Shown: positions 1-5,936 of the stretch, piece by piece | How the letters are laid out: each line of letters begins with the position of its first letter | Position numbering within the stretch: the first letter of the stretch is position 1 | Origin: an uncultured Clostridia bacterium | GTDB lineage: Bacteria; Bacillota; Clostridia; Lachnospirales; Lachnospiraceae | Assembly (NCBI GenBank): GCA_947178045.1 | Contig: CAMWWR010000069.1 | Span: 1-7,891 of the forward strand | Direction: 5' to 3' | Length of the DNA stretch: 7,891 nucleotides | Translations under genes and position numbers: made by a program | The notes under the pieces: model-generated | Seen by the model: only the letters and a program-made list of their open reading frames with translations | Told to the model about the DNA's origin: nothing | Databases searched by the model: none

Positions 1-23
1 TCGCCCTGGGCTTGCCGCTGCTT

Positions 24-800
24 TCAAATAAACCACGCGGCTCTGCCGCCGCCGATAATCATTGTGTTGCGCACCTGGTTGGTCTTGAAGCCGATGCTCT
101 CAAAAAAGGTTTTCGCGTTTTTTCGGGAGGACACAAAGGAGACAATGTCGCCCTGCGCAAGCTGGAAATTTCCGGAAGGAATAAAGACCTCCCCGTCGCG
201 CTCGACCGCGCAGATCAGGATGTTCGCGGCGACGTTTTTTGCGACAATATTTTTTCCGAGGGCGGCAACCGTCATGCCGTTGAGCACGTTGCCTTCCGGA
301 ATTTTGAATTTTGTGATCTCGGCCTGTCCGTGTACGAAGGAGTTGACCTCGAGCGCGGTTGGGAGAGAAAGAATGCGCGCAGCCACGTTCGCGGTCTCCA
401 GCTCCGGATTGATGATCATGGCAAGGCCGAGCCTCTTGCGCAGATAGTTGACCTCGTTGCTGTAGTCCGGCGTGCGCACGCGCGCGATCGCCGCACATTT
501 GCCGACCTGCTTTGCAATCGTACAGCACAGAAGATTGAGCTCGTCGGAATTTGTCACGGCGATGATGAGGTCGGCGGCCTTAATGCCCGCCTCCATCTGT
601 ATGCTGTAGCTCGCGCCGTTTCCCGTGACGCCCATAATGTCGTAGAGATTGGACAGTGCCTGAATTTTTTCGTAATTTTTATCGATAACAGTGATATCGT
701 GACCCTCCCGGCACAGCTGCTCCGTGAGCGTGGAGCCGACCTTGCCGCAGCCGACGATAATGATATTCAGTCCGTTCTTTTTGGAATTTTTGCTTTTCAC
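24..800 (-). CDS. trkA: TrkA-like K+ uptake regulatory protein, interrupted after the first half
   Basis: TrkA is the cytoplasmic NAD(H)-binding regulator that gates Trk/Ktr potassium channels. The reading frame gives 258 residues from a GTG start at 800, chosen because GGAGG lies 8 nt upstream and the Rossmann fold begins directly afterwards; an ATG at 851 would only add a non-homologous tail. Visible are the glycine motif GCGKVG (residues 17-22), the acidic residue ending the second strand (D40 in VID), GNGAS (60-64), AVTNSDELN (81-89) and ARVRTPDY (106-113), followed by a TrkA_C-like domain at about 150-225. A second NAD-binding motif, IIGGGR, starts near residue 247, but a TGA stops the frame about 8 residues later. 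Full-length TrkA is normally about 450 residues, so the second half is missing. Adding one base in the T-rich stretch just before the stop restores WFYLKAAASPGR, which fits the family pattern. This is either a real pseudogene or a sequence error. Family assignment is firm; intactness is not. Confidence 0.85.
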   Translation of the reverse strand: MKSKNSKKNGLNIIIVGCGKVGSTLTEQLCREGHDITVIDKNYEKIQALSNLYDIMGVTGNGASYSIQMEAGIKAADLIIAVTNSDELNLLCCTIAKQVGKCAAIARVRTPDYSNEVNYLRKRLGLAMIINPELETANVAARILSLPTALEVNSFVHGQAEITKFKIPEGNVLNGMTVAALGKNIVAKNVAANILICAVERDGEVFIPSGNFQLAQGDIVSFVSSRKNAKTFFESIGFKTNQVRNTMIIGGGRAAWFI

Positions 801-828
801 AGTAGTTTCCTCCGTACCCTGCCGGGAC

Positions 829-860
829 GGGCAGCTTCGGCCGCGCGGCAAAGCTGAGCC
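829..860 (-). other. Leader hairpin upstream of trkA
   Basis: In the trkA transcript CAGCTT (851-856) pairs with AAGCTG (832-837), around a self-complementary GCCGCGCGGC core (840-849), with GG/CC extending the base of the stem. It ends some 15-20 nt before the GGAGG ribosome binding site. A stable leader hairpin is seen; a regulatory role is inference, and no known riboswitch class is recognised. Confidence 0.35.
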
Positions 861-870
861 CGGGTTCCCA

Positions 871-894
871 GTGATGTCGATGATATGATATCAC
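871..894. promoter_or_regulatory. Imperfect palindrome in the trkA promoter region
   Basis: GTGATGTC and GATATCAC form arms with 7 of 8 positions matching around 8 bp. The interval includes TATCAT sequences on the minus strand that could serve as the trkA -10 element, but no good -35 lies upstream. It could be an operator. Weakly supported. Confidence 0.25.
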
Positions 895-922
895 AAAGAG
901 AGGAAAAATGCATTAAAAATTT

Positions 923-954
923 CTAAGGAAACGCTTTAATCAGCGTTTCCTTAG
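923..954. repeat. Palindromic repeat, copy 1 (simple form)
   Basis: CTAAGGAAACGCT (923-935) and AGCGTTTCCTTAG (942-954) are perfect 13-bp inverted arms around a 6-nt loop. The same sequence family recurs at 3860-3920, so this is a dispersed palindromic (REP-like) element and not a gene-specific terminator. Neither side has a clean T-run. Relative to the second copy, both arms carry matching changes (A-T here, G-C there), so base pairing is preserved. Confidence 0.75.
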
Positions 955-972
955 AGCTTCCGGCGGGATGCC

Positions 973-1020
973 AAGCCTCTTTCAGAGGCTTACAGATTTA
1001 AGGAATATACCGCTTCGCGG
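973..1020. repeat. Two short perfect hairpins
   Basis: AAGCCTCT-TTC-AGAGGCTT (973-991) is an 8-bp perfect stem with a 3-nt loop, and CCGC-TTC-GCGG (1010-1020) a 4-bp stem. Both lie between the palindromic repeat and the foldback element, in DNA with no convincing coding capacity. They may belong to the same dispersed repeat cluster. Function unknown. Confidence 0.4.
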
Positions 1021-1076
1021 CATAAATTCGATTGAGGTGGGTCCAGGGGCTGAAATTTGAATACGGCGCAAACTGC

Positions 1077-1279
1077 TTTGAGTTTCCCCATTTTACATTT
1101 CGGGTGTACGGAAACTGCTTCTTTCTGCACGGACACGCTTTCGCTTGGAAAAAACGCAGCGGACACTAAGAAATTTTCGGCGCTAAAGCTTGAAAATTTC
1201 AAGTGCCGGCGTTTTTTAACATTCCTTTGCAGAAAGAACAGTTCCTTCCGACCCGAAATATAAAATGGGGAAACTCAAG
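1077..1279. mobile_element. Foldback/MITE-like element with long terminal inverted repeats
   Basis: Positions 1078-1105 and 1251-1278 are inverted copies matching at 27 of 28 bases. The pairing continues inward: the arm ending TTCTTTCTGCA (1119-1129) matches TGCAGAAAGAA (1228-1238), and further imperfect pairing reaches the centre around 1180. The whole of about 203 bp can therefore fold back on itself. The 9-mer GCAAACTGC lies one base outside each end in direct orientation (1068-1076 and 1280-1288), resembling a target-site duplication. Its outer triplets are self-complementary, so an imperfect extension of the inverted repeat could partly mimic this. There is no transposase, and the short open frames across it are by-products of the repeat. 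A non-autonomous transposable element is the best reading; a long structured intergenic RNA is the alternative. Confidence 0.6.
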
Positions 1280-1291
1280 GCAAACTGCACA

Positions 1292-1320
1292 TTGATTTTT
1301 TCGGCAGGATCGGATATAAT
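1292..1320 (+). promoter_or_regulatory. Promoter for the SRAP gene
   Basis: TTGATT (1292-1297), 17 bp, then TATAAT (1315-1320): a near-consensus housekeeping promoter 64 bp before the start codon. It begins immediately outside the foldback element and its flanking 9-mer. A perfect 9-bp inverted repeat, CGGCAGGAT (1302-1310) and ATCCTGCCG (1343-1351), brackets the -10 region and could be an operator. No LexA-type box is evident, although the family is named for SOS association. Confidence 0.7.
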
Positions 1321-1383
1321 CAGGCAAATCAATTTGAGGGAAATCCTGCCGCATTGGCGGCGGGGGAAAGGAGCGGACTCAAT

Positions 1384-2001
1384 ATGTGCGGGCGCTATTC
1401 GATTGACGATAATATGGCGGAGGAACTCGAGGAACTTGTGCGGGAGCTGGGCACAGGGAAACAGGCAGGCGGAGAGCGGCAGACTTCGGACATTACCGCG
1501 GCACACGCGGAGGAATTCCGGGCGCGAGACATTCGTCCCGGCGATCCGGCTCCGGTGCTCGCGGAGCGTTCGGGGAAGATTGTGCTGGAGCGTCAGCGCT
1601 GGGGGTTCCCGGAAAAAACATTGATTTTTAACGCGCGCAGCGAGACAGCGGCGGAACGCCCGTTGTTCCGGGACGGGATCCGGCGCAGCAGGGTTGTGAT
1701 ACCGGCGGCGTGGTTTTATGAGTGGAATTCTGCGAAGGAGAAGAATATGTTCTGCCGGGAGGGGCGGGCACTGTTTCTGGCGGGCTGCTCGCGGCGCTAT
1801 CCGGACGGAGAGCATTTTGTCATACTCACGACGGAAGCGAACGAGTCAATGCGCCCAGTGCATAACCGCATGCCGCTCGTGCTGGAGCGGGGCGAGGCTG
1901 TGGACTGGCTCCGGGAGGAGACACAGGCGCTGCAGCTGCTGCAGAAAACGCCCGGCCCGCTGGAGCGGCGAACGGATTATGAGCAGCTGAGTCTGTTTTA
2001 A
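1384..2001 (+). CDS. SRAP-family abasic-site processing protein (YedK/HMCES type)
   Basis: SRAP proteins cap abasic sites in single-stranded DNA by forming a thiazolidine crosslink through the cysteine exposed after Met removal. The 205-residue product starts MCGRYS, giving the catalytic Cys2; this fixes the start at 1384 instead of the in-frame ATG at 1354, and AAAGGAG at 1367-1373 supports it. Other family residues are present: N83 in FNARSET, E113 in WFYEW and H160 in VHNRMP, corresponding to N75, E105 and H160 of E. coli YedK. The length is close to the usual 200-230. The protein should act on damaged or stalled replication intermediates in the cytoplasm. It is transcribed alone from the promoter at 1292-1320 and converges with the coiled-coil gene 34 bp downstream, with no obvious terminator between them. 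Confidence 0.93.
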   Translation: MCGRYSIDDNMAEELEELVRELGTGKQAGGERQTSDITAAHAEEFRARDIRPGDPAPVLAERSGKIVLERQRWGFPEKTLIFNARSETAAERPLFRDGIRRSRVVIPAAWFYEWNSAKEKNMFCREGRALFLAGCSRRYPDGEHFVILTTEANESMRPVHNRMPLVLERGEAVDWLREETQALQLLQKTPGPLERRTDYEQLSLF

Positions 2002-2035
2002 AGCGGAACGCCGCGTCCGGTATGTATACTATGTA

Positions 2036-2539
2036 CTATGCGATTTTCTCGAGGCGTTCTTTTATTTTACGCAGCTCGTTTTCAAGCCGGTTTACCCGAA
2101 TGAGGAGCATTTCCTTCTCATTCTCTGTGGCCATAGCTTCGTCAAGCTTCCGGCTCAAATCCAGATGGCCCTCGGCAATAATCTGAATATTCTTATTTGT
2201 CTCGTTCTCGAGCGTTAATTGAATATCCGAGATTTTAGAGTCCATATCTGACATTCTGGTGTCCATATCCGAGATTTTGGAGTCCATATTTGAGATTCTA
2301 AAGTCCATATCTGACATTCTGGTGTCCATATCTGACATTCTGGAGTCCATATCCGAGATTTTAGAGTCCATATCTGACATTCTGGTGTCCATATCTGATA
2401 TTTTGGAATCCATATCTGAGATTCTGGCGTCCATATCTGACATTTTAGAATCCATATTTGAGATTCTGGAATCCATATCCGAGATTTTAGAATTCATTTC
2501 CTCCAGCTTTTCGAGGATGATTTTAGTTTCTTCCGTCAT
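2036..2539 (-). CDS. Heptad-repeat coiled-coil protein of unknown function
   Basis: A 167-residue protein from ATG at 2539 with AAGGAG (2549-2554) at proper spacing. After a short helical start (MTEETKIILEKLEEM) come 12 consecutive heptads of the form [I/M]SDMD[S/T][K/R] (residues 19-102). Hydrophobic a and d positions (I/M and invariant M), Asp at e and Lys/Arg at g are ideal for a parallel coiled coil of about 12 nm. A non-repetitive, charged C-terminal part (ENETNKNIQIIAEGHLDLSRK, then a Leu/Arg-rich helix at about 140-167) could be a second coiled coil or interaction region. There is no signal peptide or membrane segment, so a cytoplasmic oligomer is likely. I do not recognise a named family, though similar small helical proteins occur in Lachnospiraceae (recollection, unchecked). 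The unrepeated ends argue for a real gene and not a coding accident. Confidence 0.75.
   Translation of the reverse strand: MTEETKIILEKLEEMNSKISDMDSRISNMDSKMSDMDARISDMDSKISDMDTRMSDMDSKISDMDSRMSDMDTRMSDMDFRISNMDSKISDMDTRMSDMDSKISDIQLTLENETNKNIQIIAEGHLDLSRKLDEAMATENEKEMLLIRVNRLENELRKIKERLEKIA
2234..2485 (-). repeat. 21-bp minisatellite encoding 12 heptads
   Basis: Twelve tandem 21-bp units, each coding one heptad of the coiled-coil protein on the minus strand. Units differ mainly at wobble positions and at I/M, S/T and K/R codons. Because the period is a multiple of three, slippage would lengthen or shorten the coil without a frameshift. It also opens long artefactual frames on the opposite strand. 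Confidence 0.9.
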
Positions 2540-2554
2540 GGCTTAAGTCTCCTT

Positions 2555-2843
2555 AATTTGAGAATAAATGGCGGTATGCACATGTTACATGGGGAAAATC
2601 CGAATGCAGGTTCGGAAGTCCTGCAGGCGGAGCTTGTCTCCATTATACCGCACGGAATCTGGTGCGACAAGCAAAATTTTAAGGGAATGCTATTGAAAGT
2701 GTTCCCTGCACTAGATTTACACCGCGCAGCAGCATTATTCCCCGAGGTGGCTTCTGTCGGCGGCGCTTTGGCGATTTACGGAAAATGCCATGCAAAGCGT
2801 GCCGAAAACGCTGAATTCTCTTTTCTTTTGTAACGGAATTGGA
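2555..2843. other. Gene-free stretch between the coiled-coil and bile salt hydrolase genes
   Basis: No convincing gene is visible on either strand; the open frames here lack ribosome binding sites and recognisable content. One hairpin is seen: AGGGAA (2682-2687) with TTCCCT (2702-2707). The coiled-coil gene's promoter should lie near 2560-2590 on the minus strand, but I find only a weak -10 (TATTCT, reading 2566-2561). Confidence 0.4.
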
Positions 2844-2881
2844 TATAATAGTACCAAAACAAAAATCCAAAAGAAGGAGGA
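2844..2881 (+). promoter_or_regulatory. -10 element and strong RBS for the bile salt hydrolase gene
   Basis: TATAAT at 2844-2849 is a perfect -10 box; the matching -35 region (around 2821-2827, T-rich) is weak, so an activator could be needed. AAGGAGGA at 2874-2881, 6 nt before the ATG, is a near-perfect Shine-Dalgarno sequence predicting efficient translation. Confidence 0.6.
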
Positions 2882-2887
2882 GACGCC

Positions 2888-3862
2888 ATGTGTACGGCAG
2901 CAACTTACAGGACAAAGGATTTTTATTTCGGGCGCACGCTGGATTATGAATTTTCGTACAGGGAGGAAGTTACGATAGTGCCCCGCAGATACCCGTTCCG
3001 TTTCCGTGAGATGGGAGTTATGGACTGCCATCATGCGATAATCGGAACGGCATACGTTGTGGACGATTATCCGCTGTTCTATGATGGGGTGAATGAGAAG
3101 GGCCTCGGGATGGCAGGGCTGAATTTTGTCGGCAACGCAGTGTACCGGGAGCCGGAGGAGGGGAAGGACAATGTGGAGCAGTTTGAGTTTATCCCTTGGA
3201 TACTCGGACAGTGCGCCACAGTGGAGGAGGCCAGACACCTGCTGGAAAAGGTCAACATTACCAACAGACCGTTCAGCAGCGAACTGCCGCTGGCACAGCT
3301 GCACTGGATGATCGCCGACCGCGACGGGGCGATCGTGGTGGAATCGACAAAGGCAGGGCTTCAGGTCTATGATAACCCGACGGGGATATTGACGAACAAT
3401 CCGCCGTTCGAGGAGCAGATGTGCCATCTGAGCAATTATATGATGCTGTCGCCGAAGGAGGCGTGCAACAACTTTTCGGAGAAGCTGCAGCTTCACGCCT
3501 ACAGCCGCGGGATGGGGGCGATCGGACTGCCGGGAGATCTCTCGTCCGAATCCCGTTTTGTCCGTGCGGCGTTTGTCAGAATGAATTCTGTTTCCGGGGA
3601 TTCCGAGGATGAGAGTGTCAGCCAGTTTTTCCATATTCTTGGCTCCGTAGATCAGCAGAGAGGCTGCTGCAATCTGGGCGACGGGAAATATGAGATTACG
3701 ATCTATACCTCGTGCTGCAATGCGCAGAAGGGAATCTACTATTATACGACGTACGGAAATCACCAGATCACGGCGGTGGATATGCACAGGGAGGAGCTGG
3801 ACGGCACGCGTCTGGCAAGATATCCGCTCGTTACCGGAGAACGGATTTTCCGGCAGAATTAA
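2888..3862 (+). CDS. cbh: Choloylglycine hydrolase (bile salt hydrolase)
   Basis: This Ntn-hydrolase cleaves the amide bond of glycine- or taurine-conjugated bile acids, releasing the amino acid and free bile acid (EC 3.5.1.24). The 324-residue product has the family length and starts MCT, exposing the nucleophile Cys2 after Met removal. The remaining catalytic set is visible: R16 and D19 in GRTLDYE, N79 in AGLNF, N171 in LTNNPPF and R223 in SRFVR, matching characterised Lactobacillus and Clostridium bile salt hydrolases. LHWMIAD (138-144), GLPGD (213-217) and, in the C-terminal part, YTSCCN and KGIYYYTTY are also characteristic. There is no signal peptide, so it is probably intracellular. 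Penicillin V acylase belongs to the same superfamily, but the NN at 170-171 and the overall match to clostridial enzymes favour bile acids. It stands alone, with its own promoter, and converges with the HD-domain gene; no bile transporter or bai gene is in view. Confidence 0.92.
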   Translation: MCTAATYRTKDFYFGRTLDYEFSYREEVTIVPRRYPFRFREMGVMDCHHAIIGTAYVVDDYPLFYDGVNEKGLGMAGLNFVGNAVYREPEEGKDNVEQFEFIPWILGQCATVEEARHLLEKVNITNRPFSSELPLAQLHWMIADRDGAIVVESTKAGLQVYDNPTGILTNNPPFEEQMCHLSNYMMLSPKEACNNFSEKLQLHAYSRGMGAIGLPGDLSSESRFVRAAFVRMNSVSGDSEDESVSQFFHILGSVDQQRGCCNLGDGKYEITIYTSCCNAQKGIYYYTTYGNHQITAVDMHREELDGTRLARYPLVTGERIFRQN

Positions 3863-3920
3863 GGAAGCGCTGATCAGGGAAACGCTGATTAAATCAGCGC
3901 TTCCTTAGCTCAGCGCTTCC
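3860..3920. repeat. Palindromic repeat, copy 2 (interleaved double form)
   Basis: TAAGGAAGCGCTGAT (3860-3874) and ATCAGCGCTTCCTTA (3893-3907) are perfect 15-bp arms; the first three bases are the stop codon of the bile salt hydrolase gene. Between them lies a second left arm, GGAAACGCTGATT (3878-3890), and after them a second right arm, CAGCGCTTCC (3911-3920). The order is left-left-right-right, allowing alternative foldings. It is related to 923-954. Placed between convergent genes, it may also act as a bidirectional transcription barrier, though it lacks a T-run. Confidence 0.75.
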
Positions 3921-3933
3921 ATAACGAAAGAGA

Positions 3934-3972
3934 GGCGGTCGATCCGCCGGCGCCGTTTTGCCAGGACGCCGG
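3934..3972 (-). terminator. GC-rich hairpins downstream of the HD-domain gene
   Basis: GGCGG-TCGAT-CCGCC (3934-3948) and the overlapping pair CCGGCG (3947-3952) with CGCCGG (3967-3972) lie directly beyond the minus-strand stop codon. Read on the minus strand, the 3934-3948 stem is followed by TCTCTTTCG, only a weak U-tract. This is a possible imperfect terminator. Confidence 0.35.
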
Positions 3973-3976
3973 CCGG

Positions 3977-5812
3977 TTACTGCCCCTCCTCCAGGCCGAG
4001 GTAGACCCGGTAATTGATTTCCTTTCGCTTTGTGTTGATCATGTATTCAATGGCGCGCTTCACCTCGTCCGCATGGAGCAGATCGCAGATGTAGCCGCAG
4101 TATCTTGTATCCCGCTGGGACTCAAACTCCGTCATCAGCTGCTCCAGTGTTTTTCCGGTTCCATAGGGCCTGCCGATATTGTCGGTCGCGGCGTCGATGC
4201 TGTCGGCGATACTGATAATGTTTATGAACGGCTGGTTCGCGGTATGCTTTTCCTTCGGATAGCCGCCCTGGCCGTTGTACCATACATGATGCAGCAGGGC
4301 ACAGTCGTGGATGCAGACGACCTCAGGACTGTTTGCACCCCGGTAGATTTTAGAAAAATTAGCGGGATGCGCCTTGATGACAGCGAATTCATCGTCCGTA
4401 AGGTTCCGGGATGAATTGGAAACATAATCCAGGCAAAAGTATTTGCCGATGTCGTGGAATAAGGCGCAGTTCTCCATCAGATCCAGAATCTCCTGCTTGT
4501 GATCCCTGCAATATTCCCAGCGGTGGCCTCCGACGCCGTCCAGATACTTCGGGTCGTGCTCCAGAATGTATTTCAGGATCACAAGGCTGATCTCCTTCGC
4601 CATCAGCGTGTGAATGTACAGAGCCTTATTTGCGTAAACCGTCGCGCCGAGCATCGTACTCTTAAAAAAGTTGAAATCTACAATGTTGGAAGCGGTGTTG
4701 ATGAACATCAGGACACAGGAATTCACCTGATAATTGCCGTACCGGTGCACCATGTGTTTGGATGCCTCCAGGACGCGCGTCGCGATATCCATGCTTTTTT
4801 CAAAAATATATCCCTTGTCATAGTCGCTGCAGCGGTACAGATAATCCATGTAATAGGAGTTTGCCGTAAACAGCGAGGAAAATTGCTCCATCGCATTGTA
4901 TTCTTCGTGCGGCGCGGCATACTCCTCGAACCGGCCGAGCAGCTCCTCGAGGGAAAGCATTCCAAGGTGGTAGGCGGCCTGTGCGCAGTAGAGGCGCGCG
5001 ACGACCTTGTCCGAGATCATGTCCCGCGTGTGCTCGGAGCCGAGGATGCCCTCGAGATCCGCAGCAAGCTCCTCGATCAGCGGCGCTTCTTTTTTCAGAT
5101 CGATCCATGTCCCGGCCGCGCCGGTCTTTTTGGCGTGCGATGCCCTGCGGCACGCCTCCAGAGCAAAGGCCAGTATATTCTGCTTGCACATGATGTACTG
5201 GACTTCCATAAATTGTTCTCCCGCTCTCTGCCGGATCCGTTCAAAGCGGGCCTTGATCTGCGGATATCTCTGAAGGCCGAAGGTAAGATTTTTCCGGTCG
5301 ACAATGCCGAGCAGCCAGCAATTCACGACAGCGCGCCGGGGTCTTTCGGAGAGTTCGTCGAAGCGGTCGAGATATTCCTCCGCCGTCCGGGCGTAGGGGC
5401 TTGCCTCATAGTCGTCCAGATGCTCCTTGATGATGATGTCAAAGACCGTGCAGCGCTCCAGCATCAATATGGCCGCTTCCGTGTCCCCGGCTTCCTGATA
5501 GTAGCGCAGCAGAAGCTTCGCGATGCGGTATGTGACCGGAACGTCCAGAAATGAGGACGCGTTCGGGATCAGAGCGTCCATAAATTCCATCAGAGCAGCC
5601 GCGGCCGGGGCATCCAGAAGCTCGAAGGAATCCTCATATTTGCTTATAAATTCGCGGATGACCGCGTTATTTTCCGTTTTGATCCGCTTTTTTTCGAAGG
5701 AAATATCGATCAGCCTTTGGATGACGGCTTCCCTGGAGCTTCCCTTTTCAAATTCGGCGGAATCCAGCTCGTTGTAGCGTTTCAGATTGTTTATGTAGTC
5801 TCTGTAATCCAT
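3977..5812 (-). CDS. HD-GYP-like phosphohydrolase domain protein with a long helical N-terminus
   Basis: The 611-residue product starts at the ATG at 5812 (MDYRDYINN), chosen because GGAGG lies 7 nt upstream; the frame stays open further but without homology-like sequence. Residues 1 to about 440 look all-helical, possibly with TPR-like stretches, and I recognise no named domain there. The C-terminal part is an HD-GYP-like metal-dependent phosphohydrolase: FHDIGK (H453, D454, K457), H482 in KAHPANF, H508-H509, and IADSIDA with D537. The signature loop reads HHVWYNGQGGYP where classical HD-GYP proteins have HHExxDGxGYP, so the Glu is replaced and one residue is added. HD-GYP enzymes hydrolyse cyclic di-GMP or other cyclic dinucleotides; whether this one does is uncertain. 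There is no membrane segment or signal peptide, so it is cytoplasmic. It is a single gene with its own promoter at 5901-5929. Confidence 0.85.
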   Translation of the reverse strand: MDYRDYINNLKRYNELDSAEFEKGSSREAVIQRLIDISFEKKRIKTENNAVIREFISKYEDSFELLDAPAAAALMEFMDALIPNASSFLDVPVTYRIAKLLLRYYQEAGDTEAAILMLERCTVFDIIIKEHLDDYEASPYARTAEEYLDRFDELSERPRRAVVNCWLLGIVDRKNLTFGLQRYPQIKARFERIRQRAGEQFMEVQYIMCKQNILAFALEACRRASHAKKTGAAGTWIDLKKEAPLIEELAADLEGILGSEHTRDMISDKVVARLYCAQAAYHLGMLSLEELLGRFEEYAAPHEEYNAMEQFSSLFTANSYYMDYLYRCSDYDKGYIFEKSMDIATRVLEASKHMVHRYGNYQVNSCVLMFINTASNIVDFNFFKSTMLGATVYANKALYIHTLMAKEISLVILKYILEHDPKYLDGVGGHRWEYCRDHKQEILDLMENCALFHDIGKYFCLDYVSNSSRNLTDDEFAVIKAHPANFSKIYRGANSPEVVCIHDCALLHHVWYNGQGGYPKEKHTANQPFINIISIADSIDAATDNIGRPYGTGKTLEQLMTEFESQRDTRYCGYICDLLHADEVKRAIEYMINTKRKEINYRVYLGLEEGQ

Positions 5813-5900
5813 CGTATGGCCTCCCCGGTTCGATGCCATGTCTGCGCGGCCGGGCAGCCGGTCTGACCGCGCAGTTTGGGACAGCAAACCTCTAACCTTT

Positions 5901-5929
5901 ATTATAGCTTTGAACAGGCGGGAAATCAA
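5901..5929 (-). promoter_or_regulatory. Promoter for the HD-domain gene
   Basis: Read on the minus strand: TTGATT (5929-5924), 17 bp, TATAAT (5906-5901), the same hexamers and spacing as the SRAP promoter. It leaves an untranslated leader of about 80 nt before the ATG at 5812. Confidence 0.7.
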
Positions 5930-5936
5930 GTATAAT
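5909..5936 (+). promoter_or_regulatory. Possible divergent promoter overlapping the HD-gene promoter
   Basis: On the plus strand TTGAAC (5909-5914), 16 bp, TATAAT (5931-5936). It occupies almost the same 28 bp as the minus-strand promoter, so RNA polymerase could bind only one at a time. It would transcribe the structured stretch leading to spoIIID. Confidence 0.45.

Noticed and set aside
12..857. Long plus-strand open frame across the trkA region
   Set aside because: It is the antisense of a clearly recognisable TrkA sequence; no ribosome binding site and no family resemblance.
1057..1263. Short open frames across the foldback element
   Set aside because: Related peptides appear from both arms because the arms are inverted copies; they have no ribosome binding site and are not independent genes.
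2234..2485. CRISPR array suggested by regular short repeats
   Set aside because: Units are contiguous 21-bp tandem repeats with no spacers and code for heptads.
2259..2546. Plus-strand open frame rich in SISEILES/SISDILVS repeats
   Set aside because: A by-product of the 21-bp repeat on the other strand; the minus-strand gene has the good ribosome binding site and non-repetitive conserved-looking ends.
2558..2833. 91-codon plus-strand frame upstream of the bile salt hydrolase gene
   Set aside because: It would start at TTG without a ribosome binding site, overlaps the expected promoter region of the neighbouring gene and has no recognisable content.
2735..3787. 350-codon minus-strand frame
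   Set aside because: Antisense to the well-supported bile salt hydrolase gene.
4499..5554. 351-codon plus-strand frame
   Set aside because: Antisense to the HD-domain gene, whose motifs and start are clear.
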